From assembly GCA_015099395.1 (NCBI GenBank), contig AP024096.1, positions 4,030,001 to 4,094,000 of the forward strand: 64,000 bases of DNA, read 5' to 3'. Source of the stretch: Ktedonobacteria bacterium brp13 (GTDB lineage: Bacteria > Chloroflexota > Ktedonobacteria > Ktedonobacterales > Ktedonobacteraceae). The notes below the pieces were generated by a model, which searched no databases, had not been told where the DNA came from, and saw nothing but the letters and a program-made list of their open reading frames with translations. Shown here piece by piece: positions 57,109-64,000 of this stretch; the first letter of the stretch is position 1; the number at the start of each line of letters is the position of its first letter. Position numbers and translations under genes: made by a program.

Positions 57109-60100
57109 TTAAAACTCCGCATCTGGTAGCGGCATTACACTCCTCTTTGTTATCTTGAGTTTGCGACGACGGGTCTCACGAGAAGTTTCTCCTCTCATGA
57201 AACGTTGTTCTTTCTCCTCCTCACTGCACATCTCCAGTGCATCAATGGGATAGGCGGGGTGAACCGTTATACTGCGCAATAGTCGTTCAAAATCGACGAC
57301 CAGCCGCTCCATAAATGCAGGCTCAAACAAAGCTGTACTGTAGTTGACCGCACCCGAAAGTCTCCCTTGTTCTTCCCACATAAAGAGAGCTAGATCGAAT
57401 TTCGTTGAATTGACACCTACAACCAGAGGTTTGATGGTCAATTCTCCTGACCGTGTGATTGTCTCTGGAAGGTTTTGCAAAACTAAGAGGACATTTACCA
57501 GGGGCAATTGATTGGTGGTACGCTTCAACTGGAGCGCGTCGACGACTCTGTCAAAAGGAACGTCCTGGTAAGCGTAGGCGCCAAGAACCATTTCCCGCGC
57601 CTGCCTCAGCACTTCACGGAACTGTAGTTCACCTCTGAACTTTGTACGCATCGGCAGAATATTCACGAAGAAACCGATCAGTGGCTCGGTTTCTGGCATG
57701 GTACGGTTAGCGATATCAGTCCCCACCACGATATCATCCTGACCGGAATAACGCGATAGCAAGAGCTGGAAGGCGACCAGCAAAGTCATAAAAAGGGTGA
57801 CACCCTCTTGATAACTTAAGGTCATCAGCGCCTGCGAAAGCTCGAAGGGCAACGTAAAGAAGTGGCTCGCTCCCTGGTCGCTCATCATGGTCGGACGCGG
57901 ATAGCTTGTTGGAAGCTGTAAAGGAGCGCAACCCTGAAGTCGCTCAGTCCAGTAGCGCAGTTCTGATGCCAGGAAGTCTCCCCCTAACCAGTCACGTTGC
58001 CAGAGCGCAAAATCGGCATACTGCACAGGCAGCGACGGCAGGGACACAGCTTCACCCACACAAGCGGCTTCATACACTGTCGCAAATTCGTTGAGTAAGA
58101 CGCTCTGTGACCAGCCATCAAAGATGATGTGATGGAAGGTCAATAACAGGATGTGCTCCCGGGCCTCCAAACGCAGTATGGCACTGCGAAATACGGCAAC
58201 GGCGAGATCAAATGGATAGCGGATATCACTATTTATCAGCCGTTCAACCTCGCCCGTTCGCTCTTCTTTCGGTAATCCCTGTAGATCAATGACGGGAAGA
58301 GACAACGTCTGCGCGGGAATTATCACCTGCACAGGCTGCCCCTGCTTTACGATAATACGTGTGCGCAATATCTCGTGACGCTTCACAATCACCTCTATAC
58401 TATGCTGCACCAGGCTTATAGACAGAGGCCCTTGGAGTTGTATGGGAAGCGGGGTGGCATAGGCGGAACTATCGGGCATGATCTGGGTGAGGAACCAGAT
58501 ACGTTCCTGCGAAAAGGAAAGCGGAAAGTCTCTATTCCTGTCATATGGGATGAGCAGTGGCCCATCCTGCCTCTGGGATGATCTCTCGATCGCCAACTTT
58601 GTAGCAATCTGCCGGGCTTGTCCGGCAATGGTTGGCTCTTCAAACAGGCTCCGTAACGGCATGGTTACATGCAAGATGCTTTTTATGTTTGAGATTAATC
58701 GGGTGCCAAGTAGTGAATGTCCACCAAGAGCAAAGAAGTTATCATGAATGCCAATGCGGGACCTTCCCAGGCATTCTGACCATAGCGCTGTCAGTATCTC
58801 TTCAAGTGGTATGCGCGGCAGAACAGGGGCTGTTTCTTCTTCACTCGCCAGTTCTCCTGGCTCTGGCAACGCCTGGTAGTGTAACTTGCCACTGGGCGTC
58901 AACGGCAGGGCATCCAGCGGAATAATATGAGAAGGGAGCATGTAGGAGGCCAGTTTCTCCTGCAAGTAACTACGCAATGTGGACGTTATTGCATCTTTCC
59001 CGCTGACAGCTTCGGCTAGCACAACATAGGCGACCAGGCGCTGATTCCCCGGCACGTCCTCGCGCACAACCACAGCGCTCTCACGCACTCCGGCATGTCT
59101 GTTGAGGAGGCTTTCAATCTCGCGTAGCTCAATACGGTACCCACGCAGCTTTACCTGCTGGTCCTTACGACCACAAAATTCCAGTTCACTATCAGAATCA
59201 GAGCGATAGCGTACCAGATCCCCGGTTTTGTAGAGGCGCTGTCCTGGCTGTTCGCTGAAAGGATCGGGCACAAAACGGCTTGCCGTCTGTGCGGCATCGT
59301 TGATATAGCCAGCGCCTACGCTCGCCCCTGCAATATACAGTTCCCCAACGGCCCCGATGGGCTGGAGGTGCAGGGTATCATCCAGCACAAACAAACGTGT
59401 ATCCCAGATCGGCCTGCCAATGGGTACCGTCGATGCCAGAAAGCGTTCCGGCTCTTGTAGCCGGTAATAGGCAACAACATCGGTACATTCGGTGGGACCA
59501 TAGGTGTTCACAATCTCAGCGGAGGACTGCGCTAACCAGGGCTGAAGGCGTTGCACCGAGATTGGTTCTCCGCCCAAAAAGACGTGGCGTAAGAGAGGGA
59601 AGCGCATAGGCAGACCACTCTCTGCAGGTTCCACCAATGGATAAAACGCACTCGGCGTCCAGTTCAACAGCGTAATATTCTGCTCAAGTAGCGCACGCTG
59701 GACAAGCGTGACTTCATACTGCTGCGAGGCATGTAATACAAGCGTCCCACCGACAAGCAAAGGTACAAAGATATCCTTTTGCGTCAGATCGAAGCTAAAG
59801 GCTGAGGTCAACAGGACACGATCCTGGCTCGTAATACAGAATGCTCCTATGAACCAGCGCAACAGCATCATAAAGCCGCTCTGATAAACGCCAGCCCCCT
59901 TGGGTTGTCCAGTCGAACCAGAAGTGAAGATTACATAGATAAGCCGGTCGGCTCTTTCACTCCATAGCAGATTGGATGCAGGCTGTTGTGCAATACGCTC
60001 CCAGAGCTGATCAAGGCAGAGGGTCGGCACGGTACAAACAGGCAGATCGGACTGAATTGCGCTATGCGTCACCAGCGCCCCAAGAGTGATGCTATTTATC

Positions 60101-63100
60101 ATCAGATCCAGACGCTGGCGGGGATACGTTGGATCAAGAGGGACATAAGCACATCCCGCTTTGAGGATGCCCAGTAGTACGATGAGCAGTTCAGGGGAAC
60201 GATGCAGGCAGACGCCTATCAGTGTCTGAGAGCCAGGACCATCCTCGCGTAGCAGAGAGGCAAACTGATTCGCACGGCGGTTCAACTCCAGATAAGTGAT
60301 ACATTGCTCATTAAAAAAAACGGCCAGGGCATCGGGGGTCTGCTCCACCTGCCGCTCAAAGAGTTCGTGCAGGTATGCCTGCTCTGTAACGCCACTGGAG
60401 GTCCATTTTCGACCTACAATATCTAGATATGCTTCGCTGCTCATGAGAGGGAGTTGAGCCAGTGGCAGATCCGGATTGAGCAGAACGGCCTCCAGCAATG
60501 CCTGGAAATGGATGAGCATTTGTTTCATGGTTTCCGCGTCAAAGAGGTCGCTATTATACTCGACTGTGGCGCTCAACGCGTCCCTGCTCTCAACCATCTC
60601 AATACTCAAGTCAAACTTGGCTGTGGTACTCTCGATCTCAAACGGCGTGAGCTGCAGGGCAGGCATATCGAGTTGCTCTAATACGTCAGGCTGCCAGCTA
60701 AACATAACCTGGAAGAGGGGATTGCGGCTCGGGTCACGCTCTGGCTGCAACGCTTCGACGAGTTTACTAAAGGGGAGAGCCTGGTGTGCGTAAGCCTCCA
60801 GGCAGATTTTGCGCACACTTTGCAGATGCTCGCGGAAGGTGTTTGTGCCAGTTACGGGGGCACGTATGACCAGAGTATTGACAAAGAATCCGATCAGTTT
60901 CTGCACTTCTGGCTCAAGCCGATTTGCAACGACAGTGCCCAGCACAATCTCTTCCTGTGAAGCATAGCGCGCCAGCAAGAACTGAAAGACGGACAGGAAG
61001 GCCATAAACAGGGTTACCCCTTCCTGAGCGCACAACTGTTGATAACGCTCCTTCAATCCCACTGGTAGGCGGAAACGCTGAATCGCGCCACGATAGCTTT
61101 GCACAGCCGGGCGCGGTCGGTCCGTTAGAAGGTCGAGCACAGGCAACTGGTCCAATTGCCGTTTCCAGTAAGCAAGTTGCGACGCCATTTCTTCGCGCTG
61201 CAACCATTCACGCTGCCAGAGGGCGTAATCGACATAGGTTACGGGCAATGCAGGCAAGGACGATTGCTTCTTCGCACAGGCAGCGGAGTAATGCTGCTCC
61301 AATTCCTGAATGAGCAGTCCCATAGACCAACCGTCACTACAGATATGGTGCATCGTCAGCAGAAAAATAGTGTTATCTTCCGAAAGCTGCAGAAGCACAA
61401 CACGCAATGGAGCGTTGCGTGTCAGATCGAAGGGACGCTGGATCTCCTGGCGGGCCAGACTATGCGCTTCCTGCCGCCGCTGATCTTGTGTCGGTATAGT
61501 ACGCAAATCGACGACAGAGAAGTGCACAGATGAGGTTGTATGGACGCGCTGGACAGACTGTCCGTCAACAATATCAAAAGTTGTACGCAATGGTTCGTGG
61601 CGCTGCACGATTGTCTCGATGCTGTAGTCCAGGGCCGCAATATTCAATGAACCTTTGATTTGCAGAGTAAGCGGGATATTGTAAAAAGCGCTCATAGGCT
61701 CCAGTTGATATAGTACCCATAGTTGTTCCTGGGCAGAGGAGAGCGGATATACAGCGTCTGCTCGGTCCGTTCGCGCTATGTTTTGTCTCTTCGCAGGGGA
61801 GACGCTACGCTGTAGTTGATCATGGATCGTCTCAACAAGAGCAGAAAGAGTGATGTCACTCAGCAAGTCGGTGAAAGGCAGAGTTATCTCCAGTTCATCG
61901 GCCAGGCTCCTCTGAAGTTCCGCCGCCTTTAAGGAATCCAGGCCGGTTACACTGACCGGCATATCTAGAGAGAGATAAGATTGACTCATTTGCGACTTCG
62001 CCGCGATCTGCTCTCTGAGATACGATTGGAGGACACTATACTGCTCTTCGGGGGTGAGCACGAGCAGAGCAGAGCGCGTGAGCGGTTCTTTTTGCTGGGG
62101 ATCGGACGCCGCGCTCGTCTCTTCGAGCACCTCGCTGGCAACCACCTGGAGTTCGCCACGTAAGAAGGCGTTGCGGCAGGCCCGACGCTGAATCTTACCG
62201 CTCGACGTCTTATAAATACTCCCATAACACAGCAGGACAACGGCATACACTTGCAATTCGTACTGCTCGGCAATGGCCTGACGAATCGCCTGGCATATCT
62301 GCAACGGGTCCTGGTAGTTACGCATCACTTCCTGCACCACGACCAACCGCTCCTCATTGTTCACCTCAACGGCGAAAGCAGCCCCACAACCAGGGCGGAG
62401 CGATGGATGGCAGCGCTCAACCGTCAGTTCGATATCCTGCGGGTAGTAGTTTCGTCCACGGATAATGATGATATCTTTCCAGCGCCCGGTAATATAGACC
62501 TCGCCACGATGGACAAAACCCAGGTCGCCGGTACGCAGATAGGGACCTTCGCCCGTATCTGTCCGATAGGCACAAAAGGTTTCTGCGGTCGCCTCGGGAT
62601 TCCGCCAGTAGCCTCCGGCAACGCTCGGTCCCTTCACCCAGATCTCGCCTACCACACCTGAAGGTACACAGGTCCTGGTCTCCGGATGCACCACCACCAC
62701 CTGTTGCTCACGGGCTGGAGCCCCACAACCAACAAAGGATTGCGTCAGCGCAGTCTCCTCAGAATGCTCCACGACGCTATGCTGCTCAAGCGCCTCCTTG
62801 TCCATATGGACGAACGTAGGAGGAACACCCATCGAGCTACTCGATACCATCAGGGTCCCTTCAGCAAGGCCGTAGCCGGGTGTAATGGTCTCTGGCCGCA
62901 AGCCACAGGAGGCAAACACTTCCACGAAACGCTCGATGGTCTCCACACGCACCGGCTCAGCACCATTTCCGGCCACTTTCCAGCTACTCAGGTCGAGCCT
63001 CGCCAGATCTTCTGCTGTAACGCGACGAACACAAAGTTCATAGGCAAAATTAGGGGCCCAACTTGTCGTACCGTACCATCTGGAGATCGCTTGCAGCCAG

Positions 63101-63885
63101 CGTATCGGGCGCTGAATAAAGGTAGCCGGGGCCATCAGGACCGCCGGGAATCCTCCATACAGCGGCTGTAGCACCCCGGCGATCAGACCCATATCATGGA
63201 AGATAGGCAGCCAGGAGATGCCCACGCTCTCCGCAGAATGCCCCCAGCGCTCGTACATCATTGCTGAATTGTGCATCAGGTTGGCGTGGCTGACCATGAC
63301 CCCTTTAGGAGCACCCGTCGAGCCGGAGGTATATTGCAGAAACGTCAGCATCTCAGGTGTTATCTTACATGGTTGCCACTCGTCTTCACGCTGTTCAGAA
63401 CGCCCATCGGTAGCGATCCAGCGCATCGCATTTAGTTCGGGCAAGCTCTCAGACCAGCGTTGAATCTTGGCCTCCAGTTGCTGCGTCGTCAGCACCAGCC
63501 GTGTATCGGCATCGGCAGCGATGGTTTGGATGCGTGCCAGGGAACGGTTCGAGGAGGGCGGATAGGCGGGGACGGCAACAATGCCGGCGTAGAGACAACC
63601 CATAAATGCGGCTATATAATCCAGGCCGGCCGGATAGAGCAGCAAGGCACGCTCCCCCATACTGGTCGAAGCCTGAAGCACCGCGGCAATAGCTCGCGCC
63701 TGTTTATCCAGCTCGGCATAAGTGATGCTGATCTCTTCAGTCTCTCCATCGACAAGGAAAGTGTACGCACGCCGGTCAGCCTGCCGGGTTGCACGCCAAC
63801 GGAGGATATCCACCAGGGTTGTAGAATGCATAGCGCCGGTATATTCGGTCGTAAGATCTGTGGCCAATGATCTATCTTCGCGCAT
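57109..63885 (-). CDS. Lipo-initiation NRPS: FAAL-ACP-C-A-PCP-C
   Basis: This gene encodes a 2258-residue starter synthetase. The N-terminal ~600 residues are a fatty acyl-AMP ligase (YTSGSTGAPKG, SWLPIFHDMGLI, a GYGLAEGT stretch and RGRNYYPQDIE, all FAAL hallmarks). It adenylates a free fatty acid and passes it to the following ACP (GLDSL ~647). Then come a C domain (HHICSDG ~845), an A domain (FTSGSTG ~1315; pocket D-L-K-N-F-G-T-D-V, which I cannot assign), a PCP (LGGHS ~1722) and a terminal C domain (HHIIFDG ~1920). It ends in a basic Arg/Lys-rich tail. The product is therefore an N-acylated lipopeptide. The terminal C has no following A domain in this protein and must work with one starting C*-A. 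ATG 63885 is taken as start; an ATG 18 codons later is also possible. Confidence 0.96.
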   Translation of the reverse strand: MREDRSLATDLTTEYTGAMHSTTLVDILRWRATRQADRRAYTFLVDGETEEISITYAELDKQARAIAAVLQASTSMGERALLLYPAGLDYIAAFMGCLYAGIVAVPAYPPSSNRSLARIQTIAADADTRLVLTTQQLEAKIQRWSESLPELNAMRWIATDGRSEQREDEWQPCKITPEMLTFLQYTSGSTGAPKGVMVSHANLMHNSAMMYERWGHSAESVGISWLPIFHDMGLIAGVLQPLYGGFPAVLMAPATFIQRPIRWLQAISRWYGTTSWAPNFAYELCVRRVTAEDLARLDLSSWKVAGNGAEPVRVETIERFVEVFASCGLRPETITPGYGLAEGTLMVSSSSMGVPPTFVHMDKEALEQHSVVEHSEETALTQSFVGCGAPAREQQVVVVHPETRTCVPSGVVGEIWVKGPSVAGGYWRNPEATAETFCAYRTDTGEGPYLRTGDLGFVHRGEVYITGRWKDIIIIRGRNYYPQDIELTVERCHPSLRPGCGAAFAVEVNNEERLVVVQEVMRNYQDPLQICQAIRQAIAEQYELQVYAVVLLCYGSIYKTSSGKIQRRACRNAFLRGELQVVASEVLEETSAASDPQQKEPLTRSALLVLTPEEQYSVLQSYLREQIAAKSQMSQSYLSLDMPVSVTGLDSLKAAELQRSLADELEITLPFTDLLSDITLSALVETIHDQLQRSVSPAKRQNIARTDRADAVYPLSSAQEQLWVLYQLEPMSAFYNIPLTLQIKGSLNIAALDYSIETIVQRHEPLRTTFDIVDGQSVQRVHTTSSVHFSVVDLRTIPTQDQRRQEAHSLARQEIQRPFDLTRNAPLRVVLLQLSEDNTIFLLTMHHICSDGWSMGLLIQELEQHYSAACAKKQSSLPALPVTYVDYALWQREWLQREEMASQLAYWKRQLDQLPVLDLLTDRPRPAVQSYRGAIQRFRLPVGLKERYQQLCAQEGVTLFMAFLSVFQFLLARYASQEEIVLGTVVANRLEPEVQKLIGFFVNTLVIRAPVTGTNTFREHLQSVRKICLEAYAHQALPFSKLVEALQPERDPSRNPLFQVMFSWQPDVLEQLDMPALQLTPFEIESTTAKFDLSIEMVESRDALSATVEYNSDLFDAETMKQMLIHFQALLEAVLLNPDLPLAQLPLMSSEAYLDIVGRKWTSSGVTEQAYLHELFERQVEQTPDALAVFFNEQCITYLELNRRANQFASLLREDGPGSQTLIGVCLHRSPELLIVLLGILKAGCAYVPLDPTYPRQRLDLMINSITLGALVTHSAIQSDLPVCTVPTLCLDQLWERIAQQPASNLLWSERADRLIYVIFTSGSTGQPKGAGVYQSGFMMLLRWFIGAFCITSQDRVLLTSAFSFDLTQKDIFVPLLVGGTLVLHASQQYEVTLVQRALLEQNITLLNWTPSAFYPLVEPAESGLPMRFPLLRHVFLGGEPISVQRLQPWLAQSSAEIVNTYGPTECTDVVAYYRLQEPERFLASTVPIGRPIWDTRLFVLDDTLHLQPIGAVGELYIAGASVGAGYINDAAQTASRFVPDPFSEQPGQRLYKTGDLVRYRSDSDSELEFCGRKDQQVKLRGYRIELREIESLLNRHAGVRESAVVVREDVPGNQRLVAYVVLAEAVSGKDAITSTLRSYLQEKLASYMLPSHIIPLDALPLTPSGKLHYQALPEPGELASEEETAPVLPRIPLEEILTALWSECLGRSRIGIHDNFFALGGHSLLGTRLISNIKSILHVTMPLRSLFEEPTIAGQARQIATKLAIERSSQRQDGPLLIPYDRNRDFPLSFSQERIWFLTQIMPDSSAYATPLPIQLQGPLSISLVQHSIEVIVKRHEILRTRIIVKQGQPVQVIIPAQTLSLPVIDLQGLPKEERTGEVERLINSDIRYPFDLAVAVFRSAILRLEAREHILLLTFHHIIFDGWSQSVLLNEFATVYEAACVGEAVSLPSLPVQYADFALWQRDWLGGDFLASELRYWTERLQGCAPLQLPTSYPRPTMMSDQGASHFFTLPFELSQALMTLSYQEGVTLFMTLLVAFQLLLSRYSGQDDIVVGTDIANRTMPETEPLIGFFVNILPMRTKFRGELQFREVLRQAREMVLGAYAYQDVPFDRVVDALQLKRTTNQLPLVNVLLVLQNLPETITRSGELTIKPLVVGVNSTKFDLALFMWEEQGRLSGAVNYSTALFEPAFMERLVVDFERLLRSITVHPAYPIDALEMCSEEEKEQRFMRGETSRETRRRKLKITKRSVMPLPDAEF

Positions 63886-64000
63886 CGTTGTTCATATCTC
63901 CTCCAGCCATACGCTGCTTCTGGTCTATCTCGCTTTAAAAGCTGACAGAGAACACTATCCCAGCAATAAAGCAGGTAAACTCTACGTCATCTACAAAAAA
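63886..64000 (-). other. Leader region of the starter NRPS gene
   Basis: These 115 bp precede the FAAL-NRPS start. A GGAGGAG purine run lies about 14 nt before ATG 63885, and an out-of-frame ATG occurs between them. I see no clear promoter before the window ends. Confidence 0.4.

Noticed and set aside
57096..57122. Upstream ATG for the halogenase
   Set aside because: It lies within the end of the starter NRPS gene with no ribosome site; GTG 57095 has a near-perfect one.
1..64000. CRISPR arrays, tRNA or rRNA genes, transposase genes
   Set aside because: I looked for spaced short repeats, tRNA-like cloverleaf ends and transposase proteins and saw none. The repeats present are NRPS module duplicates and the two small elements.

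Overview
This window is part of a very large non-ribosomal lipopeptide gene cluster. Almost everything lies on the minus strand, so synthesis reads from high to low coordinates. The organism is probably a filamentous, moderately GC-rich member of Chloroflexota, class Ktedonobacteria. I infer this from the style of the membrane-anchored helical proteins, the giant MacB/FtsX permeases and the cyanobacteria-like NRPS/FAAL modules. This is inference without a database search.

Layout, in biosynthetic order. (1) 63885-57109: a starter protein FAAL-ACP-C-A-PCP-C, which loads a fatty acid and the first amino acid. (2) 57095-55350: an FAD-dependent halogenase-like enzyme, translationally linked to the starter gene. 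(3) 53092-55052 (+): a NarL-type two-component system. (4) 52855-44011: an ABC exporter with one ATPase, two giant FtsX-type permeases and two paired single-pass anchored proteins. (5) 43243-30359: a four-module NRPS. (6) 30333-13285: a four-module NRPS plus a terminal C domain, carrying an embedded methyltransferase and an epimerase. (7) 13215-5299: a two-module NRPS plus a terminal C domain. (8) 5290 to beyond base 1: a further NRPS cut by the window edge. No thioesterase or other release domain is visible, so the line continues to the left.

Thirteen A domains are visible. Eight-residue pocket readings done by eye suggest FA-X1-Asp2-aromatic3-Asn4-Tyr5-(N-Me)X6-aromatic7-D-X8-X9-Asp10-X11(Dab-like?)-Asp12-aromatic13-..., assuming colinearity.

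The most striking feature is how the line is split. At three of the four protein-protein junctions the upstream protein ends in a catalytic C domain (HHxxxDG) with a basic tail. The downstream protein then begins with a second, degenerate C-like domain ('C*') in which HHxxxDG is replaced by an (A/SA)-(L/F)-CAD motif. All three C* domains precede an A domain with an exact Asp code. The result is C || C*-A(Asp)-PCP three times over, which resembles the arrangement of interface domains that recruit Asp beta-hydroxylases. The remaining junction uses a conventional acidic tail / N-terminal helix docking pair. Three pairs of about 99% identical blocks (1.3, 2.2 and 1.9 kb) show recent module or subdomain exchange. 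Two copies of a small inverted-repeat (MITE-like) element, in opposite orientation, bracket the exporter/two-component island.
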